The notes below the pieces were generated by a model that worked only from the letters and a program-made list of their open reading frames with translations, was not told the origin of the DNA and ran no database searches. A DNA stretch of 64,000 nucleotides. Source: Dipteris shenzhenensis (lineage: Eukaryota > Polypodiophyta > Polypodiopsida > Gleicheniales). Made by a program: the position numbers and the translations under genes. The stretch is from NCBI GenBank assembly GCA_047967505.1, contig CM106541.1; one strand, 5' to 3'. Numbering within the stretch: the stretch's first letter is position 1; each line of letters opens with the position of its first letter. Below are positions 24,057-34,436 of the stretch, one piece after another.

Positions 24057-25068
24057 GGCAGGGAATGCATAGCATTTCCATGCATGGGACCATCACGCAC
24101 AAAGAAGGGCTTGAGACAACGCTTGTTGATCACCTTCTTGCCATATGGCTCATGCAGCTTTTGAACTTGTATAGACCCATTGCTACATTCCTTCATGACT
24201 TTGTATGGACCAATCCACAGTGGCAAGAACTTCTTATCCATTTGGTGGTCTAATCTATTATCAAAGCATAGCACAACATCCCCCTCAGCAAAGTGTCTTT
24301 CCCATCCCTTGCGAATTTTAGCATCCAAGCGGGCCATTTGTTGATTCTTTTGGATCTCTGTTTGATGTAGTGCAAGGCGTCGGGTTTCATCTAACTTCTC
24401 AAGTTGTACCAAACCTAGCCTCTACATGTTCATCTTCTGTCATCCTCTATTCTTGTGTAAAAATCTCAAGGCTGGAATCTCTATCTCTAGTGGTAAAACT
24501 ACCTTAGTACCGTACACAAACTCAAAAGGAGTGTGACCTGTAGACATTTTATGAGTGATGTTGTAAGCCCACATAGCTTCATTGACCTTTTGATCCCACT
24601 GGCTCCTATTCCCTATGGCCATTTTTCCCATGGATTTACAAAGGAGGCCATTGGTCCGCTCCATTTGTCCCATGGACACAAGATGATAGATGCTAGAAGT
24701 ACGGTGATCAATACCCATGCGATCCATGAGCAATTCCACTGCTTCATTTAAGAATGGACTCCCATGGTCAGATACTATTTCCATGGGTGTCCCAAACCTT
24801 GTGCAAATACGTTCAAATATAAAATTTGAAACTGCCTTACCATTTACAGCGGGGAGGGTGATAGCTTTAGCCCACTTAGTGACATACTGAGTGGCTACGA
24901 AAAGATACTTCTTTTTGCGGACAGTCATGGGTAGGGGCCCAACAAAATCTATTCCGCACTTCTGAAATGGATGGATGGACATCGCTGGGTGATGTTGCCA
25001 AGACACAAATCCTTCCTACCAAAGAATTGGCATGGTTCATAAGTTTTGCAATACATAGTGACATCCTT
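24057..25068 (-). pseudogene. Ty3/gypsy integrase core and C-terminal domain (3' half of pol)
   Basis: Minus frames at 24440-25006 and 24032-24412 carry the integrase. The first catalytic Asp region is GIDFVGPLPM, the second is IVSDHGSPFLN, and the Glu lies in MGQMERTNG, followed by HTPFEFVYG. The second frame has the C-terminal barrel region (GDVVLCFDNR, PLWIGPYKVM). A stop/frame change separates them near 24420. The zinc-binding part of the integrase is missing here because the 15.6-kb transposon begins at 25071; it resumes at 40668. The role would have been integration of the element's cDNA. Confidence 0.85.
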
Positions 25069-25070
25069 AA

Positions 25071-25146
25071 CACACTATTCAAAATTTTTGGACTTGTGTA
25101 AAGTCCAATTTGAGAAATGGACTAAAAAACAGTCCAAAAATTTTGA
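25071..25146. repeat. Left terminal inverted repeat with internal snapback
   Basis: The 25-bp terminal repeat is followed by AAGTCC, GGACTA and then an inverted copy, AGTCCAAAAATTTTGAATA, near 25120-25141. The first 76 bases can therefore fold into a hairpin, and the core GGACT motif occurs four times. Confidence 0.8.
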
Positions 25147-25244
25147 ATATACTAGTAATGTTGTTTTTTGAACTAGATTTGCCAACTCAAAACAAAAGAT
25201 TTAATGATTAAGTACTAAGAACATCAATGCATAACCAAATCTCT

Positions 25245-25490
25245 TACAAAGGTGGTCTACATAAACATCTTCATAACTTCTTGTGAATTGAGCTACTATC
25301 ACCTAAGAACATCAATAGATGACCAATTCTCTTAGAAAGGTGGTGTAAATAAACACCTTTAGGTATAAGTGGTGTGCACACACCTTTATGACCATTTCTT
25401 TTAGAAAGGTGGTGTACATAAAGCCCTTAGAAAGGTAGTGTAGATAAATCCTTTTATGTGTAAGTAGTGTACATATACACCACACTTGGT
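25245..25490. repeat. Left subterminal GGTGTA repeats
   Basis: Variants of AAAGGTGGTGTACATAAA occur near 25248, 25335, 25405 and 25431, and GTAGTGTACATATACACCAC lies near 25465. They are candidate transposase-binding sites because a similar motif recurs at the other end. Confidence 0.6.
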
Positions 25491-25608
25491 ATTAAAAAAC
25501 ACCGTCAAGTATAAAATGGCTCTCATAAACAATCTTTATACACAATAATGAGAGCAAAGAAATCAAAAAAGTAGTAAACTTTTTATTAGATATTCGCTTT
25601 ACATAGAA

Positions 25609-25858
25609 GTCTCGGGGGGGTCATTCATCATATGTAACCCTATCACGTGAGTTCAACAGAAGGATATTTTTAATATTTAAAATTTACAAAAATTAATATA
25701 CATAAGGCAGTTTTTAAAATGAATTTGGAAAAAATTTATAGATTTGTATAGAAAAAGGGTACATTTTATTAATGGAAAAATTACAAATAAGGGATTTTAC
25801 AAATAGGCCTTGAACGCACGTGATATTGAGGGTTTATACATAGTGAACCCCCTGAGAT
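25609..25858. mobile_element. MITE-like element, copy 1 (about 250 bp)
   Basis: Its reverse complement matches 29682-29932 over nearly its whole length. Each copy has imperfect terminal inverted repeats of the form CTCRGGGGGGTCA near the outside and TCACGTGNGTTCAA further in. The AT-rich middle is conserved between copies. Confidence 0.7.
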
Positions 25859-25900
25859 AGAAGTTCAAAACTTGTGATTACAAAGCCGTTAGCCATCATG

Positions 25901-28900
25901 TTACTCATTACCAATGTCCTCAATGCCAGGCCCTTGACTACCAGGGTCCTGACTAATAGGCTGCTCTAAGACTAGAGTCTCAGTAGCAAGGTCCTCAGTA
26001 GTTTGCTCTTCAGTTCCAAGCACCTAACTAGTAGGCTGCTCTAGAGTCTCATGACCAAGTTCTTGGTAAGTAGGGACCTGGCTACTAGGTTTCTAACTAG
26101 TAGGCTGCTCTGGAGTCTGTAAGGTCATGGTTGAAGAACCATCCATGCCTCCTGGTAACTCCTCCTGGTCATGCTTTGCCTCGTCCATACCTTCTTTGAG
26201 TAAGGCTTCCTTGCTTGATCCACTTGCCTGTCCTTCACCCAAGATCGATCTACTTGACTGTCCTTCATCCAAGATCAAGGGTGCCTTCCTCACTTTTAAT
26301 TTTAAGGGAAGTGCTTCCACCTCTTTAGTCTTACCTTTTCCTATGACATGCTGTACTACTGTAACTTCTTGCTGCCGCAAGCCTTCCCGTATGATGAGTG
26401 GAACCTCCTTGACTCTAGTTGACAATTGATCACCCTTATTCTTTGTGCGGATTTCTTCCTGCTGTAAGTCATCGGATGCAGAGCTTTCATCCTCATCATC
26501 ACCTGAGCTAGAATCATCACTCTTAGACTCATTACCCTCTTCTTTGACATTTTCCTCTTCAAAGAAAGTAGTGCAACTGTAATATGTGTCAAAGAACTCA
26601 ATTTGATGGGGGGTATCAATGACATTTACATTTCTACCTTGGCGTAGCAATTTCTCAGCAGCAAAACCCATTCGATACAATGCTACTTCCCACCCATCAT
26701 TCAATAAATTCTTTGTCATCTCTAGTATCACATCAGGATCCATCGGCTTTCTGTAATCCACCATTGCTGCATCAAGCTTAACCTTATTGTCCTCAAAGTA
26801 ATGAAGCTCGAGAGTCCTTAAAGGAGTTTGGATTAGATTGCCACCACCCCTCGATAAGAAGCACATCAAGAAAGGCTGCAAGACTTGAATGGCAGTGCCT
26901 TCCAAGACAGTCATATGATTACGTAGGACTATACCATGGTATACTTTTGAAAGTAAATACCCAAATGCAGATGTCAAACTCGCATATAAGGCATCCCTTT
27001 GTGATTTTGTCATGAATAGGACCAACGTTGATCTTTTCTTATCTGCCATAGGACCTTCTACGATAAACCGCACAAGTTCAACTATCCGTGACACTGCAAG
27101 GTCCTGCAATTCATCTATGAAAAATACGCATGGCTTCTCCCAAGCATGACCGCTCATTGTTATGAAATGCTCTGTATCAATGCCATTGATGTGTGCAAAT
27201 TTTGTATCATTCTCTGATAGCAGGATATCATAAGAGAAGCTGAATGGAGAACCATCATCTAAACCACCAATTGCTCTACCTTGGGTAGTGGACTGCAAGG
27301 CCTTTTTCTTGATGTCCATATATTCTGTCTCAACAACCTTTGGCATTTTAGCTCTTAGATCCTTTGTTGGTGTGGCATCTACATCCATTGAAGCCAACCA
27401 CTTTCTAGCCCATGTCTTATCAAGGAGTTGACATAGGCTAAGTGCTTTCTTCTTATCCACATCAATTGACTTGCCAGCTAACTCATCATCAGATTTCAAT
27501 AAAAATAATAGTGCCGAGAGAGCAGCCTCACTTTGAATCATTCGGGTGACCACTTCATCTAAGTTGCTATGCTTGCTCTTCTTTCCAAAGAAGCAGTCAC
27601 CACTTAGGATCTTCTTGCATACTTCTTCTGTTATTGCATCTGGAACAAACCTTAAAGCTCTCCACCAAACAATAGACATCGGTTTCTTTATTTCTTTCCT
27701 CTGGTTGCAATGTGCTCTGGTGCCTCATCAAAGGATATCTTCCATGTTTCATATGCTTGGCAAACATCCACGATGCTCTGAAACACTGAGTCCTCGTGGA
27801 AGACAATGCAAGTAACATCCCTGTATCTTGCAACGGCGGTGTTTAAATCCTTTTCCTCAACCTTATTACCTGGTATGCCTTGCGTATTGCTTACAACACC
27901 TTTCAAGCATCTATAGAACCGAGTCCTCTTTGCCATGTACTCAGATGTAGGTCTCCTGCCCTTCACTATTTGTGGCTTTCCACAGCCCATCCATAACTCC
28001 CTTGCCTTTATCAAGATCTCAGAAAGAGAAGAGCTTTTTTTCAACCTGAATGGAGTAGAATTCAGCCTTTCTGATTCTAGAATGTACTTCGAGTCATCGT
28101 TAAATATGCATATATGACAAATGACCCGTTGAAACTTTTCCATCCACTCAATCTGTGGCAAGTTTCCTTTTCTTCCCTCATCAAGGGCGATCCTGCAAGC
28201 TTCACAAAAGTGTTGCCCATCAATGGGCTCAAACCTGCAAATATCTTATCGAGCTTTCTTTGATTTGTGAACAACGAAGCTCGATCAATAAGCATTGTGG
28301 CCACGCTGAATTGTGAAAATCCCCGAATGTATCCCTCATCCTCTGGAGGATGTAAGTCTGCCACACTTATAGAAAAGTCTTCGAGACTTGTATCTTATTC
28401 TTGCGGATCTTCCTCTTCATCGCTATCCAATTTTTCGTCTGGTTTTAAATAGCCTGCACTCGAATGATCTGCACGTGGAGTAGGAGTTCTTTTTGCTCTC
28501 TTTCTGGGAATAGCTATAGAACTTGAGTCTGTTCCACGATCACTCCTTCTTGTTCCTGTAGTTGCAGCAATCGATGGTGTAGGTACAGTTGGAGATACTA
28601 TAGTTACACTTGTCGGAGTTACCGGAGTTACCGCCACAGATATTGACGGTACTTGAGGATTATATGTTATAGATGGCGTACTTACTGCTGCTAAAGGTAC
28701 AACACCACCACTTGGAAATGCATCCCACATTTTCTTCAATGCTTCTAAGGCATTAAGTAATTCTTGGGATCCATTAATTGAATTTGGTAACGGCTTCAAG
28801 AAGTTCTTCAGAGTAACTCGTAACTTGTAAACCACCTCGTCATTCTTTCCTTTGCACACAATTTCTATCAAATTGTTTTCTTTAATGTTGACGTTTGAGA

Positions 28901-29084
28901 CCATGCCACCATTTCTTACTGCCTCTGTAGAATATTTCGCGCTTGATATATTCTCTGCAGTGATCACCAAAAAATACTTTGATTTGCGCTCCATAAAATA
29001 CCAAGCATGTTCAAGGTATTTGAAAGACACCTTGGAACCAAAACTGGAAGCCATGGAAGCCATAGTTTTCTGAAAAAGAATCAA
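25901..29084 (-). pseudogene. Large unrecognised protein (cargo of the transposon), broken
   Basis: The start is at 29084 or, more likely, the ATG at 29063 (MASMASSFGSK). The N-terminal frame (28395-29084) has a Ser/Thr/Pro-rich linker, a nuclear-localisation-like PRKRAKR and an acidic DSDEEED end, then TAA. The middle (27688 to about 28255) contains HFCEAC and VICHIC, a possible CxxC...CxxC zinc site. The main frame (26093-27679, 528 codons) includes CVFFIDELQDL, which resembles a Walker B strand, then an acidic Ser-rich tail. After the stop at 26093 the same frame continues to 25901 with repeats of LEQPTSQ. Both intervening TAGs sit where a sister repeat has CAG. Frameshifts occur near 28255 and 27720. 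No family is recognised; a Crinkler/RHS-type NTPase is only a weak idea. Confidence 0.6.
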
Positions 29085-29274
29085 AAATAAATAAAATTTT
29101 AATTAAATATTATTTTAAGTTTTATTTATTTTTAATTTTTAAAATAAAATATTTTTTTTCTTTTTTAATTATTTTATTTTAATTAATTAGTTTATTTTTA
29201 TATTTAAAATTTAATTTAATTTTTAAAAAATTTTTAAGTTTTATTTATTTTAACTTTTTTAATTTTGAGGGAAT

Positions 29275-31190
29275 AGGACGCGGGGAGGGAAAGGGAGGGG
29301 GAAAGCGCGGGGAAGGGAGAGCGGGAGGGGATGGGGCGACGGCAGGGGAGGGGACCCCGCGTGCACAACAGGGTGGGGTTCCCCTCCCCTCCCCTCCCCG
29401 CCCCGGTCCCCCACCTGTTGCGCACGCAATAGGTGGGGATCCCCCTCCCCTCCCCACCTCCACCCCTCGGCCCCCTCCCCCCACCCCCTTCACCTCCCCC
29501 TTGCCCCCGCCCCGCCCCCTTCCCCTCCCCGTGCCTGCCCCCTTTGCCTCCCCTCCCCTCCCCTTTCCCCCCTTTGTCGAGCCCCCTCCCCTGCGCCCGC
29601 ACCCTTCCCCTCCCCCTTCCCCCTTCACCTGTTGCGCGCGCAACAGGTGAGGGGGGCATCGCCCCCCCTCCCTACCCCCTCGGGGGGGTCACTATGTATA
29701 AACCCTCTATACCACGTGCGTTCAAGGCATATTTCTAAAATCCTTTATCTGTAAATTTTTCATTAATAAAATGTACCCCTTTTCTATACAAATCTGTAAA
29801 TTTTTTCCAAAACTATTTTAAATAGTCCCTTATGTATATTTATTTATGTAAATTTTAGAAATAAAAAATATCCTTCTATTGAACTCACGTGATAGGGTTA
29901 CATATGATGAGTGACCCCCCTGAGCCTACCCCTGTCCCCTCCCCCTTGCCCCCCCGCCCCCTCCCCCCTCCCCGTCTGCTCTTCCCCCCCTCCCTGTCGA
30001 GCCCCCCTCCCCTGCCCCCGCCCCTTTTCCTTCCCCTCCCCTTCCCCCCCCTCCCCGTCGAGCCCCCTCCCCCTTCCCCCCCCTCCCCCCTCCCCGTCGA
30101 AGCCGACGAGGAGGGGGGGGAAGGGGGAGGGGAAGGGGGGGGAAGGGGGCGGGGCGGGCGTGGGGCAAGGGGGAGGCGGAGGGGGAGGCGGCGATGCCCC
30201 CTCCCCACCCGCGTCCCCCCTGTCCCCTCTGCCTCCCCCTTGCCAAACGCCGCCTGCGGGTGGGGGGGCAAGGGGGGAGGCGGAGGGGACGGGGGGCGCG
30301 GGCAGGGAGGGGGAGGGAGGCATCGCCCCCCTATTGCGTGCAGAGGGGACGCGGGCGGGGAGGGGGAGGGGGGCATTGCCCCCCCACCTGTTGCGCACGG
30401 AACAGGTGGGGGGGGCGATGCCCCCCTCCCCCTCCCCGCCCGCGCCCCCTCCCCGTCCCCTCCGCCTCCCCCCTTGCCCCCCCGCCCCCTTCCCCTCCCC
30501 CTTGCCCCCCCGCCCGCCCCGCCCCCTTCCCCTCCCGCGCCCTGCCCCCTTCCCCACCCCGCGCCCGCCCCCTTGCCCCCCCCGCATGCGCCCCCTTCCC
30601 TTCCCCCTTGCCCCCCCGCGCCCGCCCCCTTCCCCCCACGCCCGCCCCTTCCCCCGTGCCCGCCTCGTGCACCTTCCTGCCCCTTCCTGCCCCCCCTCCC
30701 CGTCGATCGCTCGGAGGGGGGGCGGGAAGGGGCAGGGGCAGGGGGCGGGCGTGGGGGGGCAAGGGGCAAGGGAAGGGGGCGGGGCAAGGGGGAGGGGAAG
30801 GCAGCAGGGCGGGGCGGGCAGGGCAAGGGGAGGGGAAGGGGGCGGGGCGGGCGGAGGGAAGGGAGCGGGGCAAGGGGGAGGGGAAGGTAGTGGGAGGGGG
30901 GAGGGAAAGGGGGTGGGGGGGGGGGGAGGGGAGGGAGGGAAGGGATGAACGGCGGGAGGGAGGGGCCTGCGGGGAGGCGGAGGGAGAGGAAGGGAGGGGG
31001 AAGGGCCCGTGGGGAGGGAGAGGAGGGGAAGCGGAAGGGAAGGCAGGGAGGAGAGGGGAAGGGGGAAGGGAAGGGAGGGGAGAAGCGGGAGGAGAGGAGA
31101 GGGGAAGGGAGGGGGAGGGGAGGGGAGGGGAGGGCAAGGGAGGGGAGAGAGGAAGTTGGAGAAGAGGGAGGGAGAGAGTACCTGAGTGGA
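29275..31190. other. Extremely GC-rich, strand-asymmetric low-complexity block
   Basis: Long runs of C-rich and then G-rich sequence alternate (for example C-rich 29930-30105, G-rich 30108-30190, C-rich 30415-30700, G-rich 30710-31180). All long open frames here are artefacts of low complexity (Pro/Gly/Arg only). Palindromes with the core CACCTGTTGCG...CGCAACAGGTG occur at about 29412, 29627 and 30387. The block lies between two divergent genes and could serve as a shared promoter region. Confidence 0.8.
29682..29932. mobile_element. MITE-like element, copy 2 (inverted relative to copy 1)
   Basis: Reverse-complement partner of 25609-25858. It splits the GC-rich block. Ends: CTCGGGGGGGTCACTATG on the left and GAGTGACCCCCCTGAG on the right. 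Confidence 0.7.
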
Positions 31191-31340
31191 GAGGTGGTGG
31201 AGCTCCAGGAATGTTGTGAGAGAGAATAAGAGAGTTGTGAGACAGAATGAGGAGAAGTAGAGTTTTATAGGAAATGGATAGCTTTTAGGTCAAGTCAGCT
31301 TTTTTTAGTTTTTAAGGTTCTTTTAGTTCTTTTAGGTTCA

Positions 31341-31350
31341 CTATAAGTAG
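31341..31350 (+). promoter_or_regulatory. Possible TATA box for the HTHEDID-protein gene
   Basis: CTATAAGTAG is followed by a pyrimidine-rich leader and the short exon starting at 31450. The spacing is plausible for a plant promoter. Inference only. Confidence 0.35.
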
Positions 31351-31449
31351 AACATTCTTCATTCTCTCTTTCATTCAAAGATCATTCGTTTACACTCCAC
31401 GCTTCTCTCCTCTCATCAACCTGTTGCAGGATTATTAAAAATTTTCAAA

Positions 31450-31461
31450 ATGTTGCAAGAG
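31450..31461 (+). CDS. Proposed first mini-exon of the HTHEDID-protein gene
   Basis: ATG TTG CAA GAG is followed by GTGAGT, a good plant 5' splice site. The next exon would begin at 36372 after ACAG. Joining there keeps the frame exactly in phase with the open frame containing 36393. The implied intron (about 4.9 kb) would contain the tandem repeats, the solo LTR and the palindromic array. RNA evidence is needed. Confidence 0.4.
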
Positions 31462-31479
31462 GTGAGTTCATTTCTAACC

Positions 31480-33230
31480 TATTGCGTACGCAAGAGCTTC
31501 TAAGAATCAAGTTTTTATAAATTTGGATTTTTTTTCAAATCCGATCTTTTTCTCAAAAACTTATGTGTACGCAACAACTTAAAAAACCATTTTAGCATTA
31601 AATCTTTTTTTCCACAAATTTTTCTCTTTAACTCAAACTCTCACAACCCCTCTCTACCTATTGCGTACGCAACAACTTCAAAACAAAATTTAATCATAAA
31701 TCTCTCCAAAAAACTCCTTTTAAAAAAAGCAATCTATTACGAATTTCTCTCTCAACCTCAAAACCACTCAAACCCTACCTATTGCATACGCAACAACTTC
31801 AAAACAAAATTTAATCATAAATCTCTCAAAAAAACTCATCAATAAAAAAAAACAATCTATTACAAATTTCTCTCTCAACCTCAAAGCTACTCAAACCTCC
31901 CTACCTATTGCGTACACAACAACTTCAAAATAAAATTTAATCATAAATCTCTCCAAAAAACTCCTTTAAAAAAAAAAACAATCTATTACTTTTAGCCGGA
32001 AAAGTTTTCGAGACCAGAGGCTAGAGGCTAAGTATGGCGACGCTCAAAGGCCATAGAGAAAAGGAGATCAAGAGGGCGAAGGGATGTCAAAGGAGAGAGA
32101 AAGGAATTAGAAGGGGAGGGAAGGAAAAGGGAGACTATGACACAAGGGGAAAGGGAGAGGGGGAAGAGAAGCATGTACATGATAGGAGGAGGAATGTTGA
32201 GATGTAGACATCAAGGGAAGAGAACCATACTTTATTGGAAAGAAGGGAAGAGAGGGAAATATCAAAATACTAGCTAGGTGGCTTTACAAGAATGAGCGTG
32301 TCACATCAAGGAATTCCCCCTTCCTTTTATAGCCAAAAGAGGGGGTCTCTCCACATTAATGTATCCTCCCACATGCATGGTGTGTGTGGAAAAGTCTCCC
32401 ATGTGGGCTAGGTGGGTACGCACTCTCAATTGTATGCGACAACCCTTTGCCTCAATTTTTCCGCATAAATCAAGCCCCATATCACAAGTTTATGATACTC
32501 CCTAGGTCTCTTCCAATTTTATAATAGGTTCAAACCTCTAGGAGGACAAGTGGAGGGTTGGCACAAGGAATCTTGCCACCTCGTCCTACTTTCCCCATTA
32601 TTTAACTAGCTCTCTTTGTCCTTCTATACCTCCCCCACATGGGCCTATCCCATATGGAGGGAATAACTCAATATAATAGCCATCTCCACCCATTTTATAT
32701 TGCTTCTCCCTTGGACTTTGAGCCTTATCTCAATTATTGCATCCTAGGTGGAGGGGTGGCACATGGAGAAGCCATGCCACCTTGCATTTTATAATATTAC
32801 TATTATGGATTATGTACAACACACCTTATGGGTCCTCTTACATGGAAGGGTGGCACATGGTCATGCCCTGCCACCTCAACCTTGGGCCCTATGCACACCA
32901 TATTTTATTATACTATTGTCACATATACAAACACACATACATATTAATGCCTTTTTTTCTTAGACAATTTTATCCATAACATTACACATTTCTCTCTCAA
33001 CCTCAAAACCACTCAAACCTCCCACCCTATTGCGTGCGCAACAACTTCAAAACAAAATTTAATCATAAATCTCTCCAAAAAACTCTTCTCACGACACTTT
33101 ATTACAAATTTCTCTATCAACCTCAAAACCACTCAAATGTCCCTACCTATTGCGTATGCAACAACTTCAAAACAAAATTTAATCATAAATCTTTTCAAAA
33201 AACTCTTCTCACTACACTTTATTAATATAA
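31480..33230. repeat. 120-126 bp tandem repeat with TTGCGTACGCAA palindromes
   Basis: Units start at CTATTGC near 31658, 31779, 31905, 33027 and 33147. Each contains a form of ACCTATTGCGTACGCAACAA followed by AAATTTAATCATAAATCTCT. TTGCGTACGCAA is a perfect 12-bp palindrome. The array is split by the solo LTR at 31990-32980. Confidence 0.85.
31990..32980 (-). mobile_element. Solo LTR of the same gypsy family
   Basis: Homologous over about 1 kb to 23040-24042 and 47956-48955, in the same orientation, with no internal region. It is flanked by ATTAC at 31985-31989 and ATTAC at 32981-32985, a perfect 5-bp target duplication within the 120-bp tandem array. Confidence 0.85.
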
Positions 33231-33239
33231 GAAATCCAT

Positions 33240-34057
33240 TTATAATATTTTTACTCCATAATATAATAAATTTTTATTAACTAATTTTAAAATATAATTT
33301 TGCTAAAAATATATATTATTAATCTATAAATTAATATAAATATTATATAATTATTATATAAATAAATATATAAATACATTAATTTAAAAAAACTTGAAAG
33401 GGAGGTCTTCTAGCATATGTGCTTTATATAATACTTACTCTTAAAACAATGAAGAATTAGTGAATATATTGCTATTCTATACATTATTAACTTAAAAACT
33501 AATATAAATATAAATTTAAACAAATATATAAATAATTAATATTATACATTAATAACATTTAAAATTATGTAGATTATATACTAATAATCTTTTAATTTTA
33601 AAAAGTAGTCAATAAAAGAATTAAATTAATTTAAAAATAAGAAACTATTAAAATTTACACACTTACTTTTAGCATGTATGCTTTTATTCCATGTGTATAA
33701 TACTTGTTAGTTAGTCGAAGAATGAAAAATTAGATAATGTATTTGTAAGGTAGGTATTTAAAACCATAGAATCTAGAAGACTCCAGTATCATTGCATCCA
33801 TATCATTTTTTTACTTTAGCAACCATCAGATATCCATGATTCCATGTGTATAATACTTGTTAGTTAGTCAAAGAATGCAAAATTAGATAATGTATTTGTA
33901 AGGTAGGTATTTAAAACCATAGAATCTAGAAGACTATAGTATCATTGCATCCATATCATTTTTTTACTTTAGTAACCACCAGATATCCATGGTATCCATG
34001 ATATGGAATACATATTTCTTCGAATATTTCTTATCACATACTTTTTCATTTCTTCTC
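33240..34057. repeat. AT-rich DNA with a 153-bp tandem duplication
   Basis: TTCCATGTGTATAATACTTG starts copies at 33687 and 33840 (33687-33839 and 33840-33990), nearly identical. The preceding 33240-33680 is very AT-rich with no other feature. Confidence 0.8.
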
Positions 34058-34341
34058 ATACACCATGCAGCATGAATGTAAGAAAATATGAATCGGTGTG
34101 CTTTTAGTCTATGTACTTGTTCCTAATCAGTAGGATACTTTGACTAGGTAGGCTTGTAACTACTTAAAGTAAAGCCTTTGCAAAGGATCGTACCTTCTGA
34201 TACACCATGCAGCATGAATGTAAAAAAATATGAATCGGTGTGCTTTTAGCCTATGTGCTTATCCCTAATCAGTAGGATACTTTGACTAGGTAGACTTATA
34301 CTTACTTAAAGTAAAGCCTTTGCAATGTATCGTACCTATAA
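34058..34341. repeat. 142-bp tandem duplication
   Basis: ATACACCATGCAGCATGAAT starts copies at 34058 and 34200. The copies differ at only a few positions. Confidence 0.85.
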
Positions 34342-34436
34342 ACAAAACACTTTGAAAAGCATATAACATATAGTCTATATATATCTAAACTAAATACTTT
34401 AGAATGCATATTTTATATAGTCTATATATCTTAAAT

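Noticed and set aside
25071-25095. CACTA (En/Spm) transposon ends, because the end contains CACTATT
   Set aside because: The inverted repeat extends two bases outside CACTA and the flanks fit an 8-bp rather than a 3-bp duplication (3-mers next to CACTA would be ACA and TGT).
29233-31230. Several very long open frames (up to 345 codons) on both strands
   Set aside because: They lie in the GC-rich low-complexity block and encode only Pro/Gly/Arg/Ala runs. Open frames overlap on all six frames because stop codons are rare in such DNA.
31480-33230. CRISPR-like array from the regular 120-bp repeats
   Set aside because: Units are nearly identical throughout without unique spacers, no cas genes are present, and the genome is plant.
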